Source: Geothrix sp.
Lineage (GTDB): Bacteria; Acidobacteriota; Holophagae; Holophagales; Holophagaceae
Length of the DNA stretch: 64,000 bases
Assembly (NCBI RefSeq): GCF_030219325.1
Contig: NZ_CP126625.1
Location: 2,158,857 to 2,222,856 of the forward strand
Direction: 5' to 3'
The notes below the pieces were generated by a model, which had not been told where the DNA came from, made no database searches, and worked only from the letters and a program-made list of their open reading frames with translations. Shown one piece after another: positions 24,372 through 35,256 of the stretch; position 1 is the stretch's first letter; each line of letters opens with the position of its first letter. The position numbers were made by a program, and so were the translations under genes.

Positions 24372-25040
24372 GTGGATCGCTCATCCCGCAATCGGCTCAC
24401 CGAGACCCTCCTCCCCCAGTTCGGGGGAGACACCCTGTTCGACGCCATCGCCCGGGCGGTGTGCCGGGCCGGATGCCTGCCGCGCAAGGAGCTGTTCGAG
24501 GCCTGGGAAGTCGCCCGCAGGGTGCGGCGCCGGTTCAGGGGGGGCCGGATCGTGGATCTGGCCTGCGGCCACGGCCTGCTGGCCCAGGTCCTCCTCCTGC
24601 TCGACGATGGCTCGCCCGGGGCGTTGGCCGTGGATCAGCGGATCCCGAAGAGCGCCGCGGCTCTGGAGGCTTCGCTATGCGCGGCGTGGCCGCGTCTGCA
24701 GGGGCGGGTCAGCTACCTCGAGGCGGACCTGAGGGCGGTGCCGCTCGATCGGGAGGATCTGGTCGTCTCGGTGCACGCCTGCGGTGCACTGACCGACCTG
24801 GTCCTGGAACGGGCGGTGGCAGCCGGGGCGCGCGTGGCGGTACTGCCCTGCTGCCACGATCTCAAGGCGGCCGATCTCGGCGGCCTTGAGGGTTGGCTGG
24901 AAGGTACCCTGGCCATGGACGCGGCCCGGGCGGCCCGACTGCGAGCCCAGGGATACCGCGTGTTCACGCAGCTGATCCCGGGGGACATCACGCCGAAAAA
25001 CAGGCTGCTGATGGCCGAACCGGAAGCGGCCCGGCCCTGA
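24372..25040 (+). CDS. SAM-dependent methyltransferase
   Basis: A GTG start with GAGGAGAGG upstream gives a 222-residue class I methyltransferase. Motif I is IVDLACGHGLLAQVLL (about 60-75), followed by an acidic AVDQRI at the end of strand 2. HACGALTD and LPCCHD are features of the Methyltransf_32 group, related to the methyltransferase domain of GSTCD-like proteins. The substrate is unknown. It appears monocistronic. Confidence 0.8.
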   Translation: MDRSSRNRLTETLLPQFGGDTLFDAIARAVCRAGCLPRKELFEAWEVARRVRRRFRGGRIVDLACGHGLLAQVLLLLDDGSPGALAVDQRIPKSAAALEASLCAAWPRLQGRVSYLEADLRAVPLDREDLVVSVHACGALTDLVLERAVAAGARVAVLPCCHDLKAADLGGLEGWLEGTLAMDAARAARLRAQGYRVFTQLIPGDITPKNRLLMAEPEAARP

Positions 25041-25161
25041 GGGATCCAGGGCCCACATCGCCCACCCCGGAGTCAACTGACAGGGACTTCCCCTCACTTC
25101 CAGCACTCCGCCTTCCCCGGTTAACCTCGTTCGTCCGGTCGTCCTTCCCCAAAAGGCACCC

Positions 25162-25404
25162 ATGTTCCAGCCGACCCAATCCCAGAGCGCCCTGGTCCTG
25201 TTCCTCATCGTCGGAGTGCCCCTGCTCCTCGGCTGGCTGGGCCTGATCGTCCAGTGCGCCAATGCCTCCTTCAAATCCGATGGCGACAAGGTCGCGTGGA
25301 TCCTCATCCTGGTCCTGCTTGGCCCGGTCGGCGCCGCGCTCTATCTCATCGCCGGCCGCACCCGCCAGACCCGGCCGGCGGACCGTGAGAAGTGGGTGGT
25401 GTGA
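25162..25404 (+). CDS. PLDc_N-domain small membrane protein
   Basis: An 80-residue protein with two membrane spans (ALVLFLIVGVPLLLGWLGLI and AWILILVLLGPVGAALYLIA). The second carries the DKVAWILILVLLGPVGA pattern of the phospholipase-D N-terminal (PLDc_N) domain, which on its own is a membrane anchor without catalysis. Function unknown. Confidence 0.8.
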   Translation: MFQPTQSQSALVLFLIVGVPLLLGWLGLIVQCANASFKSDGDKVAWILILVLLGPVGAALYLIAGRTRQTRPADREKWVV

Positions 25405-25475
25405 GCCGCCGGGCCCACCGTCCACCCCGGGTCCGGCCCCGCTTCCCCTAGCCTTCCCGGCCGAGGAGTCTTCTC

Positions 25476-26438
25476 ATGGATCCCAGGGCGATCGTGACGA
25501 GCCTGCTGGTGGCGCTGGCCTCCCACACCCCCGGCTGCGCGCAGGGGCTGGCCGTGGACGCGGGCTTCGCCGAGGAAGCCCTGCGGCTCCTGGAAGGACC
25601 GGCGGGCCCGGCCTCCCCGCGCCTGCTGGCTTCGCCGGCGCTGGCCCACCTGCTCCGGCACGCGCGGCACTGGGATTACGACGTGCCGAAGGCCTCGCCC
25701 GAGGCGCTCGCCTCCCACCTGCTGAAGAAGGTGGGAAGTCAACCGGACGGGGTGGCCACGCTGCGGGCGAGCCTCACCCACTTCCGCCAGGTCCTCCAGG
25801 CCGACGACGGTTGGACGCGGGACGCGCTGGATTGCCTCCCGGCGGGTTTCCGCTTCCAGGGCTCCGCGCTCTACCTCACCTGCGGGTACGACATCGGCGT
25901 CGCCACCCCCGGCTGCGCATCCTTGAACGGCGCCCATCCGCACTTCAAGGGGCACCCGCGGGAGCTCACCTACTACGCCATCCACGAGCTGCACCACGTG
26001 GGCTACATGGCCCACCACCCGCCGTTGCGCCTGGAGGACCTGAAGACCTGCGGCGACCTGCTCCGCTTCGTCGAGTACTCCACGCACATGGAGGGCATGG
26101 CCGTGTGGGCCGCCCATGGCAGGCGGGAACGGGATGGCGCCCTGGCCGAGGATGCGGACTATGTGGCCCTGGGCGACGCAGCCACCCTCGCCCGACTGGC
26201 GCGGGCCTTCCGCGCCATCCACGACGACCTCAGCGCCCGGAAGCGCCAGGTCCTGACGCCGGGGGACTGGGCCCTCCTGGACCAGCTCGCGGGGAAGGAG
26301 CGCCTCTGGTACCGGGTCGGGGCCATGATGGCACGGGACATCGAGCGATCCCGGGGCCGGGGGGCCCTCGCGAGCCTGGTCCGCGAAGGCCCGGCGGAGT
26401 TCTTCAAGGCCCATCGGGCGTTGGCGGAGCGCCCCTGA
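25476..26438 (+). CDS. Putative zinc-dependent peptidase (HExxH)
   Basis: The 320-residue protein contains TYYAIHELHHVGY, an HExxH motif with His170, Glu171 and His174, and a downstream STHMEGMAVW whose Glu206 could be the third zinc ligand (gluzincin-like). This arrangement resembles DUF5700-like putative peptidases. The N-terminus (IVTSLLVALASHTPGCAQG) may be a weak signal peptide or lipoprotein signal. No substrate can be named. GAGGAG precedes the start. Confidence 0.7.
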   Translation: MDPRAIVTSLLVALASHTPGCAQGLAVDAGFAEEALRLLEGPAGPASPRLLASPALAHLLRHARHWDYDVPKASPEALASHLLKKVGSQPDGVATLRASLTHFRQVLQADDGWTRDALDCLPAGFRFQGSALYLTCGYDIGVATPGCASLNGAHPHFKGHPRELTYYAIHELHHVGYMAHHPPLRLEDLKTCGDLLRFVEYSTHMEGMAVWAAHGRRERDGALAEDADYVALGDAATLARLARAFRAIHDDLSARKRQVLTPGDWALLDQLAGKERLWYRVGAMMARDIERSRGRGALASLVREGPAEFFKAHRALAERP

Positions 26439-26502
26439 ACGCCCCCACCCCGGGCGCCCGATCCCGTACACTGCTTCCTGAAACCACCACTGGAGGTTCG
26501 AC

Positions 26503-26781
26503 ATGGAGCGGTTGTTCCCTGACGCGGGGCATCCCTACGGAGTGAGCCCCTCCGCCTTCTTCTCCCTGCGGGACGGCAAGCTGTACCCCGACGTGGGCCA
26601 CCCCGAGGGTACGGGAACGGCGCCCTGGTTCTCGGTCCGCGGCGACAAGGTGTACCCCGACGAGGGGCACCCGCACGGGGTCGGCAACACGCCCTGGTTC
26701 CGGATCCAGGCGGGACGGCTCTACCCCGAGCCGGGCAATCCGGACGGCTCCGGGGGCCTGCCCTGGTATTCCATCCGCTGA
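26503..26781 (+). CDS. Small protein of four tandem GHP repeats
   Basis: The 92-residue protein is almost entirely four 23-residue repeats (residues 4-26, 27-49, 50-72, 73-92) of the form LYPDxGHPxGxxxxPWFxIRxGK. Aromatic and Gly-His-Pro positions are conserved, while the variable turn differs in each copy. A GGAGG ribosome site precedes the ATG. There is no signal peptide or membrane segment. Proteins built of such repeats are known only as hypotheticals to me; a compact beta-repeat fold is likely. Confidence 0.75.
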   Translation: MERLFPDAGHPYGVSPSAFFSLRDGKLYPDVGHPEGTGTAPWFSVRGDKVYPDEGHPHGVGNTPWFRIQAGRLYPEPGNPDGSGGLPWYSIR

Positions 26782-26842
26782 TCCCCGCTCATCAGAGCCA
26801 CACCGGCCCGCCGCCCCGGGCCGTTCGAAAGGTCTTCCCAGA

Positions 26843-27352
26843 ATGCGCATGACCTTCAAGCCCATGACCTACCTCGTCAGCTTCACGCTGTTCGTCCTGA
26901 TCTTCACGGCGCTGGGCGCCTACGTGGGCTACGGCAGGATCGCCGACCAGCTGCTGACCCAGGCCTTCCTGGACGCCGCCCCCCTGCAGGTGCAGGTCCG
27001 GCCGGATCCGCAGGGCCCTGCGCTGGGCTGGGATGAGCGGGTGGCCCTGCCGCAGGGGGGCTTCGCCCGCGTGGTGGCGGGCCCTGGCGTACCGGCCGTG
27101 AGCATCGAGGAGGTGGACGCAGCCGGCACCCGGACCCAGGCCGCGGCAGGCATCCCCCTGGCCGCGCGGGAACACGCCGACGACCTGCGGGTGGATCGGA
27201 ACGGCCGCTATCTCTATGCCCGCATCCTCACTGCCGCCAAGGTCAAGGCCGAGGAGACCACCTGGATCTGCAAGTACGACTTGAAGCGCCGCCGCCTGGT
27301 GCGGCGCACCTCCGTCAACCCCATCCTGCTCCCGGCACCCTTCCGGCCCTAA
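26843..27352 (+). CDS. Membrane-anchored hypothetical protein
   Basis: A 169-residue protein with one N-terminal membrane span (YLVSFTLFVLIFTALGAYVG) and a soluble extracytoplasmic or cytosolic domain rich in short beta-segments. DDLRVDRNGRYLYARILTA and WICKYDLKRRRLV look like the strands of a WD/propeller-like blade. No family is recognised. A start two codons later (MTFKP) is also possible. Confidence 0.6.
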   Translation: MRMTFKPMTYLVSFTLFVLIFTALGAYVGYGRIADQLLTQAFLDAAPLQVQVRPDPQGPALGWDERVALPQGGFARVVAGPGVPAVSIEEVDAAGTRTQAAAGIPLAAREHADDLRVDRNGRYLYARILTAAKVKAEETTWICKYDLKRRRLVRRTSVNPILLPAPFRP

Positions 27353-27403
27353 ACCGTCCCGCCGCGCAGCCGTACCTCAGGGAACCACCCGCCGGAGGTC
27401 CCC

Positions 27404-27574
27404 ATGAACCGGAACCACCTCATCGCCAATGCCATCCTCTGGGCGGCGGCCATCCTCGCCTCGGCCCTGGTGGGGGCGCCGTCGGTCCTCTCGGCCCTGC
27501 TGCTGCCGACCCTGGCCATCGCCTCCCTGCTGTTCATGGGGCCCCGGCTCACGAAGTGCGGCGCCGGCCGGTGA
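27404..27574 (+). CDS. Small two-span membrane protein
   Basis: A 56-codon reading frame beginning MNRNHLIANAILWAAAILAS, with GGAGG six bases before the ATG, ends at TGA 27572-27574. It has two hydrophobic helices and a short basic tail (RLTKCGAGR). Short length and a good ribosome site support it as a real small gene; no family recognised. Confidence 0.6.
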   Translation: MNRNHLIANAILWAAAILASALVGAPSVLSALLLPTLAIASLLFMGPRLTKCGAGR

Positions 27575-27637
27575 AGGGGCCCACGAACCCGGAGAAGCCT
27601 GCTACCTTCGACCACCCCTTCCCTCCCGGAGGCTGAG

Positions 27638-28015
27638 ATGAGTGGCAATCCCGTCGCGTGGTTCGAGATCTACGTGCAGGACATGGCCCGGGCCCGGGCC
27701 TTCTACCAGGCCGTGTTCCAGGTAGCCTTCCGGCAGCTGAGCGCCCCGCTGGACGAGCTGGAGATGTGGGCCTTCCCTTCCGACATGGACCGCTACGGCA
27801 GCGCCGGGACGCTCGTGAAGATGGCGGGCGTCCCCTCCGGCGGCATGGGCACCCTGGTCTACTTCCACTGCGAGGACTGCGCCGTGGAAGAGGCCCGCGT
27901 GGTTCCGGCCGGCGGGCGCGTGCACCGGCCCAAGATGGCCATCGGCGAGTTCGGCTTCATCTCCCTGCTGCACGACACGGAGGGGAACATGATCGGCCTG
28001 CACTCCATGCAGTAG
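27638..28015 (+). CDS. VOC-family protein
   Basis: The 125-residue protein has the VOC/glyoxalase layout. The first module reads WFEIYVQDMARARAFYQAVF and the second has TLVYFHCEDCAVEEARVV, then GFISLLHDTEGNMIGLHSM. The final EGNMIGLHS segment carries the usual Glu/Gly turn and terminal residues of the predicted-lactoylglutathione-lyase-like group. GGAGG precedes the ATG. Substrate unknown. Confidence 0.85.
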   Translation: MSGNPVAWFEIYVQDMARARAFYQAVFQVAFRQLSAPLDELEMWAFPSDMDRYGSAGTLVKMAGVPSGGMGTLVYFHCEDCAVEEARVVPAGGRVHRPKMAIGEFGFISLLHDTEGNMIGLHSMQ

Positions 28016-28035
28016 GTCCCACGAAGGAGGCGTTC

Positions 28036-28107
28036 ATGGTCCTGCGCGAGTTCCTGGTGGCAGCCGGGGCCCAGCTGGCTCCACCCTGGCCGGCCAAGGA
28101 GCCTTGA
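28036..28107 (+). CDS. Possible 23-residue leader ORF
   Basis: GAAGGAGG lies seven bases before ATG 28036, and the 23-codon frame ends in TGA that overlaps the ATG of the next gene (TGATG at 28105-28109). This may translationally couple the DHFR-like gene. The short peptide has no recognisable feature, so it could also be a remnant. Confidence 0.3.
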   Translation: MVLREFLVAAGAQLAPPWPAKEP

Positions 28108-28625
28108 TGCCCCTGCTCCGCACCAATGTCGCCATGAGCCTGGACGGGTTCATCGCCCGGGCCGACGGCTCGTACGACTGGATCCCCGCCGATCCCGGCG
28201 TGGACTTCGTGGCGCTCTTCGCCCAGTTCGACCACTTCGTCATGGGCCGCAGGACCTTCGAGGTGGTGCAGGCCCTGGGCGAGCAGGACCCCACCCGGGG
28301 CCGGTCCATCCTGGTGGCCTCGCGCACCCTGCCGCCCTCGACCATCCCGGGGGTGGAGGTGGTGGGGGCGGGCCTTGCGGAGCGCCTCCGCGCCCTGAAG
28401 GCGACCCCCGGCCGGGACCTCTGGCTGTTCGGCGGCGCCAGCCTCTTCCGCGAGCTGCTGGACCTGGGGCTGGTGGACCAGGTGGAGGTCTCGGTGATCC
28501 CCATCCTCCTGGGGGGCGGCATCCCGCTGGTGTCCCCGGGCCGGTCCCGCGCTCTGCGGCTCCTCAGCCAGCACGCGCTGCCCAACGGCATCCTGCAGCT
28601 GGTCTACGCGGTGGCGCCGGACTGA
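28107..28625 (+). CDS. Dihydrofolate reductase/RibD-like family protein
   Basis: A 172-residue protein with the DHFR-like pattern: NVAMSLDGFIARADGSYDW near the N-terminus, FVMGRRTFEVV, a nucleotide-binding LWLFGGASLFRELLDLGLVD (GGA at about residues 110-112) and VIPILLGGGIPL. Stand-alone members use NADPH, but their substrates are unknown. The ATG overlaps the stop of a tiny upstream frame and has AAGGAG in front of it. Confidence 0.87.
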   Translation: MPLLRTNVAMSLDGFIARADGSYDWIPADPGVDFVALFAQFDHFVMGRRTFEVVQALGEQDPTRGRSILVASRTLPPSTIPGVEVVGAGLAERLRALKATPGRDLWLFGGASLFRELLDLGLVDQVEVSVIPILLGGGIPLVSPGRSRALRLLSQHALPNGILQLVYAVAPD

Positions 28626-28661
28626 GCCTGGGGGCCCGAGGCAAGCCGGTGGCGGCCACGT

Positions 28662-29441
28662 TCAGGGTGTGGCGAGGATGGCCTGCCGCAGCTCGGGACG
28701 GACGGCGATGCGGGCGGCCTCGGCCCGCTGCAGGTCGGCGCGGGCCTGGACCGGATCCTTCGCCTCGAGGTGCAGGGCCAGCAGGTTGTTCCAGGCGTTC
28801 GCATGGGTGGGATCGGTGGCCACGGCCTGCCGGAACTGCGCCCGGGCCTCCTCACGGCGGCCCAGGCGGTAGAGGGCGTTGCCGCGCAGGAACAGGTAGT
28901 CTGCCGGCAGGGCGAAGGGATTCTCCGACTGGTACAGGTGGCCCTTCTTGGATTCCAGGAACTCGATGGCGCTCCGTTTGACCCGGTATAGGAAGCCCGA
29001 GCAGCCCGTGGGATCCACGCCCCGGGCCGCCAGGTTGTCCAGCCCGGACCGCATGATGAGCTCCTCGGCCTCATCCTGGGCCTTCAGGTCCGCCAGTTCC
29101 TCCCTGTAGCATCGATCCAGGTCCGCCAGGGCCCGCAGGGAGATGTCCAGGTGGGCGAGGGTGCCGGTGTAGTCGCGTCCCTCGTAGGCCATGCGGGCCA
29201 GCAGGTAGTGGGCCTCGAAATGATCCGGGACCTTTTGGAGGCAGGTCTCGAGCAGCCGAGAGGCCTCGCCGAAACGGCGCTCCTGCACGGCCCGGCCCGC
29301 CTGGTCGATGCAGGCGTTCTGGGCGATGTAGCGCTGGAAGAGGGCAATGTCGCCAGCCGGGAGTGCCCCCGCCTGGACCACCAGACAGAACCCGACCAGC
29401 ATGCGTGCCATGGGGCTGAGAGACCGCAGCAGGGGAGACAT
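28662..29441 (-). CDS. Exported TPR protein
   Basis: The ATG at 29441 has GGAGG in front; an upstream GTG in frame is less likely. The 259-residue protein has a hydrophobic signal (MARMLVGFCLVVQAGALPAG) and TPR-like repeats at both ends: RFGEASRLLETCLQKVPDHF, AHYLLARMAYEGRDYTGTLA, and later YLFLRGNALYRLGRREEARA, NAWNNLLALHLEAKDPVQAR. It is probably a periplasmic scaffold. It is convergent with the DHFR-like gene. Confidence 0.72.
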   Translation of the reverse strand: MSPLLRSLSPMARMLVGFCLVVQAGALPAGDIALFQRYIAQNACIDQAGRAVQERRFGEASRLLETCLQKVPDHFEAHYLLARMAYEGRDYTGTLAHLDISLRALADLDRCYREELADLKAQDEAEELIMRSGLDNLAARGVDPTGCSGFLYRVKRSAIEFLESKKGHLYQSENPFALPADYLFLRGNALYRLGRREEARAQFRQAVATDPTHANAWNNLLALHLEAKDPVQARADLQRAEAARIAVRPELRQAILATP

Positions 29442-29515
29442 GGCCACCTCCACCACGACCAGGCATCGTGGAGTGGTACCAGGATACGCCTGGTGATCCA
29501 GGCCGTGAGAGCCGA

Positions 29516-30559
29516 TCAGAGCGTCTTCATGTCCAGCACGAAGCGGTAGCGCACGTCGTTCTTCAGCATGCGCTCGTAGGCCTCGTTGACCTGCTGGACG
29601 GGGATCAGCTCGATGTCGGAGACGATGTTGTGCTCGGCGCAGAAGTCGAGCATCTCCTGGGTTTCCGCGATGCCGCCGATGAGCGAGCCGCTGAGGCTGC
29701 GGCGGCCCATGATCAGGGGGAAGGCGGATACCGGCGTGGGCTCGGGCGGCACGCCCAGCAGCACCATGGAGCCCTCCACGCGGAGCAGGCCCAGGTACTT
29801 GTTGTAGTCGTGGGGGGCGGAGATGGTGTCGATGATGAGGTCGAAGTGGCCCGCCAGCTTCTTGAACGTGGCGTCGTCCGAGGTGAGCCCGAAGTGGTGG
29901 GCGCCCAGCTTGCGGGCATCGGCCTCCTTGGACTTGGAGGTGCTCAGCATGGTGACCTCGGCGCCCATGGCCGCGGCGATCTTCACGGCCATGTGGCCCA
30001 GGCCGCCCAGGCCCACCACGCCCACCTTGTCGCCCGCCTTGGTCTTCCAGTGGCGCAGGGGCGAGTAGGTGGTGATGCCCGCGCAGAGCAGGGGCGCGGC
30101 GGCGGCCAGGTCGAGCTTGGGCGAGATCTTCAGGGTGAAGGCCTCGTCCGTCACGATGCTGGACGAATACCCGCCCTGGGTGATGGTCTTGCGGTCCATC
30201 TCGGTGCTGTTGTAGCTGAAGGCGGCACCCTTCTCGCAGAACTGCTCGAGCTGGCGCTGGCAGCTGGGGCAGGTGCGGCAGCTGTCCACCAGGCAGCCCA
30301 CGCCGGCCAGATCACCGACCTTGAAGCCCTTCACGTGAGCGCCGATGGCCGTGACCTTGCCCACGATCTCGTGGCCGGGAACCATGGGATAGGCGCTGTT
30401 GCCCCACTCGTTGCGCACCTGGTGCAGGTCCGAGTGGCAGATGCCGCAGTAGGCGATCTCGATCTGGACATCGTGCGGGCCCACGGCCCGGCGCTCGAAC
30501 TGGTAGGGTCCCAGGGGCGCGGTCGCGGAGGTGGCGGCGTAGGCTTTGGCGAGGGTCAT
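29516..30559 (-). CDS. Zinc-dependent NAD(P) alcohol dehydrogenase
   Basis: This 347-residue MDR-family enzyme shows the catalytic zinc site YCGICHSDLH and GHEIVGKV, the structural-zinc cysteines CRTCPSCQRQLEQFC, and the cofactor loop VGVVGLGGLGHMAVKIA. The TSKSKEADARKLGAH segment is typical of the cinnamyl-alcohol-dehydrogenase/YahK-like group that reduces aldehydes with NADPH. The start at 30559 has AAGGAG upstream; the longer open frame is not family-like. It is divergent from the GNAT gene. Confidence 0.93.
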   Translation of the reverse strand: MTLAKAYAATSATAPLGPYQFERRAVGPHDVQIEIAYCGICHSDLHQVRNEWGNSAYPMVPGHEIVGKVTAIGAHVKGFKVGDLAGVGCLVDSCRTCPSCQRQLEQFCEKGAAFSYNSTEMDRKTITQGGYSSSIVTDEAFTLKISPKLDLAAAAPLLCAGITTYSPLRHWKTKAGDKVGVVGLGGLGHMAVKIAAAMGAEVTMLSTSKSKEADARKLGAHHFGLTSDDATFKKLAGHFDLIIDTISAPHDYNKYLGLLRVEGSMVLLGVPPEPTPVSAFPLIMGRRSLSGSLIGGIAETQEMLDFCAEHNIVSDIELIPVQQVNEAYERMLKNDVRYRFVLDMKTL

Positions 30560-30665
30560 GGGGGCTCCTTGGTGCTGGACGTACCACTGTAGACCAGCAG
30601 GCCAGAAGGCACCTCCAGGTGCGTGGGCGGTTGGCAGCTCCGGGCTCCCAGGACATCCTGGAGGG

Positions 30666-31190
30666 ATGGATCCCATCCTGACCGAGCGACTGATCATCCG
30701 GCCCTTCGTGCTCGACGACGCGCCCTTCGTCCTGCGGCTGCTGAACGAGCCCTCTTTCATCGAGAACATCACGGACAAGGGCGTGCGTACCCTGGAACAG
30801 GCGGCGGACTACCTGACCCAGGGCCCGCTGGCCAGCTACGCCACCCACGGCCACGGGCTGTGGCTGGTGCAGCACCGGGGCACGGGCAACCCCATGGGCA
30901 TGTGCGGTCTCATCAAGCGCGACACCCTCGAGGAAGTGGACCTGGGTTATGCCCTCTGCCCGGAGTTCTGGGGCCTGGGCTATGCGCGGGAGGCCGCCGG
31001 AGCCTGCGTGGCCTGGGGGCGCGAACGCCTGGGTCTGGGCGGGCTGCTGGCCATCGTGTCACCGGGCAACGCGGCGTCCATCCGCCTGCTGGAATCCCTG
31101 GCCTTCCGCCGCACCGGCACCATGACCCACGCGCCGGGCGACGAGGTGGAGGTCTTCCGCCTGGACCTCGGTGGCCGGAACGCCGGCTGA
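30666..31190 (+). CDS. GNAT acetyltransferase (RimJ/RimL-like)
   Basis: The 174-residue protein starts at ATG 30666 with GGAGGG upstream. It has the RimJ/RimL-type GNAT pattern: LTERLIIRPFVLDDAPFVLR, MGMCGLIKRDTLEEVDLGYA, then EFWGLGYAREAA (acetyl-CoA loop, Q/RxxGxG variant GLGYA) and SPGNAASIRLLESLAFRRTG. It likely acetylates an amine on a small molecule or protein N-terminus; the substrate is unknown. Confidence 0.9.
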   Translation: MDPILTERLIIRPFVLDDAPFVLRLLNEPSFIENITDKGVRTLEQAADYLTQGPLASYATHGHGLWLVQHRGTGNPMGMCGLIKRDTLEEVDLGYALCPEFWGLGYAREAAGACVAWGRERLGLGGLLAIVSPGNAASIRLLESLAFRRTGTMTHAPGDEVEVFRLDLGGRNAG

Positions 31191-31223
31191 TCCCGCAGCA
31201 TCCAACCCATCCCCGGAGGTCCC

Positions 31224-31793
31224 ATGCCCCGCCCCGCCACTCTGCCCGTCATCGACTGGAAGGCCGTGTTCGACTCCGGCCTGGACTACACCGCCTGGCT
31301 GGCGGCCGCAGAAGCCGCCGAACAGCGGGACAAGCTGGTGGCCCAGCACCAGGCGCTGAGCCTGGAGCCCGCCGTGGCGGGCTACCTGGCGGCCCTGCCC
31401 CGGCCCGTCCACGTGGTGGCCATCGCCGAGGACTGGTGCGGCGACGTGGTGCGCCACGCGCCCGTGCTGCAGCGCATGGCCGAGGCCGCGCCCCTGCTGA
31501 AGGTGCGCTACATCAGCCGCGAGCAGCATCCGCAGGTGTTCCTGCGCTTCCTCACCAACGGGGGCGAGGCCATCCCCAAGTTCATCTTCCTGAGCGACAA
31601 GTTCGTGGAGTGCGGCAGCTGGGGCCCCATGCCCGAGGGCTGCCGGGAGCTCATCGCCCGGGGCAAGGCCTGCGGCGACGTGGCCGCGGCCCGGAAGAAG
31701 GTCTCCGCCCGGTACGAGCAGGACACCATGCGCCGCGAGGTGGTGGCTGAATTGCTGAAGCTCGTGGACATCGCAGTGAGCCGCGAACCCTAG
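31224..31793 (+). CDS. Thioredoxin-like family protein
   Basis: The 189-residue protein matches the Thioredoxin_9-type family: a helical N-terminal part, then HVVAIAEDWCGDVVRHAPVL at the active-site position and AIPKFIFLSDKF with the cis-Pro. The active-site motif keeps only one cysteine (WCGDV), so a normal dithiol exchange is unlikely. It overlaps the convergent methyltransferase gene by four bases. GGAGG precedes the ATG. Confidence 0.8.
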   Translation: MPRPATLPVIDWKAVFDSGLDYTAWLAAAEAAEQRDKLVAQHQALSLEPAVAGYLAALPRPVHVVAIAEDWCGDVVRHAPVLQRMAEAAPLLKVRYISREQHPQVFLRFLTNGGEAIPKFIFLSDKFVECGSWGPMPEGCRELIARGKACGDVAAARKKVSARYEQDTMRREVVAELLKLVDIAVSREP

Positions 31794-32572
31794 CGGAACT
31801 CGGTCATCCGGAACATCAGGATCGCGCCCGCCGCGGCCACGTTCAGGCTGTCCATGCCGGAGGCCATGGCGATGGCCACGGCGCGGTCGCAGCGGGCCAG
31901 CTGCGCCGGCTCCAGGCCCGTGTCCTCGGGCCCCATCACCAGGGCGCAGCGGGCCGCAGGCTGCCAGAGGCGTGCATCTTCGGCGGCCTCGGTGAGGGCC
32001 GCCGCCACGACCTCCGAACCCGGCTCCGCGGTCTTCCAGTCCGCCAGGCGCTCCCAGGGATCCTCCACGCGCCACACGGGGATGCGCCACACGGCCCCCA
32101 TGGAGACGCGCACCGTGCGCCGCGTCCACTGGCCCGGCCCCGGTCCCGCCAGCACGCCATCCAGGCCCAGGGCGGCGGCGCTGCGCAGCAGCAGGCCCAG
32201 GTTCTCGCTGTCGTAGAGGCGCGGCAACACCAGCAGGCGCCGGGCGGCGTGCAGGGCCTCGGCCGGCGGCGGCGCGGGCACCTGGGCGCAGGCCATGAGG
32301 CCGCGGTGGAAGGGAAAGCCCGCCAGCTCCGACAGGGCGGCGGGCTCCATGGTCAGCAGCTCCGTGTCCGCCGGCAGCCGCCCCTGAAGGTCCAGGGCCG
32401 CGGTCGTGGTCGCAGCCACCGAGACCACCTTCAACTGCCCGGCACGGCCAGCCGCCAGCAGATCCTCCACCAGGATGCGCCCCTCGGCGATGAAGCAGGT
32501 CCCGTACGCCGGGTGCTCCCGCGTGCCGGCGAAGCGCAGGTCGCGGTAGGGGTCCCAGGGATCGAAGGCCAT
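31790..32572 (-). CDS. TrmH/SpoU-family RNA 2'-O-methyltransferase
   Basis: A 260-residue SPOUT methyltransferase. Motif 1 is LPRLYDSENLGLLLRSAAAL, motif 2 CALVMGPEDTGL and motif 3 AIAMASGMDSLNVAAAGAIL, which form the trefoil knot that binds SAM. An N-terminal substrate-binding part (CFIAEGRILVEDLLAAG) resembles L30e-like extensions. It should methylate a ribose in rRNA or tRNA; the site cannot be deduced. Confidence 0.92.
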   Translation of the reverse strand: MAFDPWDPYRDLRFAGTREHPAYGTCFIAEGRILVEDLLAAGRAGQLKVVSVAATTTAALDLQGRLPADTELLTMEPAALSELAGFPFHRGLMACAQVPAPPPAEALHAARRLLVLPRLYDSENLGLLLRSAAALGLDGVLAGPGPGQWTRRTVRVSMGAVWRIPVWRVEDPWERLADWKTAEPGSEVVAAALTEAAEDARLWQPAARCALVMGPEDTGLEPAQLARCDRAVAIAMASGMDSLNVAAAGAILMFRMTEFR

Positions 32573-33061
32573 GGCACCAGCCTAGCCGCCGCCGGGTCCC
32601 ACCCCCAGTCCAGGCCCCCACCCTTGGCCGCGGGTCCCCCCGGACATGGGTCGGACCAGGCCCAGGTACGGGTCACATCAAGGAAGATCAATGCCAATCA
32701 CAACCTATTAATTTCATTAACATTCATTGACACACGCATCGCTGACTACACTCTGGTATTCCTAACTTGCACTTGTCTAAAGAAGACATTCCCTCGTGCT
32801 CACGGATCTATAACCCCCCTCCTGGACACCCTTCCACTCACCACGAAGCACGGCCGAAACCTATGGGTATCACCTCACCAGCTCCCTGGGCGTTTCCAGC
32901 CCTGCTGCCTGCCCCTGACTTCCCCTCTCGGGAACCGCAAGGAACCGCCCGGACAAGCGCCCCTGAGGAGGGGACAGGCAGCCCCAATCTCCCCATGGGG
33001 AACCGGAAGGTCGCCCCTCCCCCGGCTCCCCACGAACGCCCATCCCCCTACGGAACCGCCC
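32573..33061 (+). promoter_or_regulatory. Long upstream region of the polysaccharide locus
   Basis: No convincing gene lies in these 489 bases. An AT-rich patch at about 32690-32780 contains TTGACA (32727-32732) followed by TACACT (32747-32752), a possible promoter although the 14-base spacing is short. The rest is C-rich and has short repeats of GGGAACCG(C/G)AAGG (near 32930 and 32997). A long 5' leader for the dehydratase gene is plausible. Confidence 0.35.
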
Positions 33062-35137
<2,076 letters not shown>

Positions 35138-35256
35138 TGGGCGGCCCCGCCCCCGCCGGTGTGGGATGGACGAGGATCCTTCCCCGTATCCGGCTGCCGC
35201 CCCCGATTCGCTCTCCATGGGCGGTCCGAAGCCATGTACGGAAAAAAGGGAGGGAG

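Noticed and set aside
32249-33061. Long upstream extension of the membrane-bound dehydratase gene.
   Set aside because: It overlaps the antisense TrmH-family gene and AT-rich leader sequence; family similarity begins only after ATG 33062.
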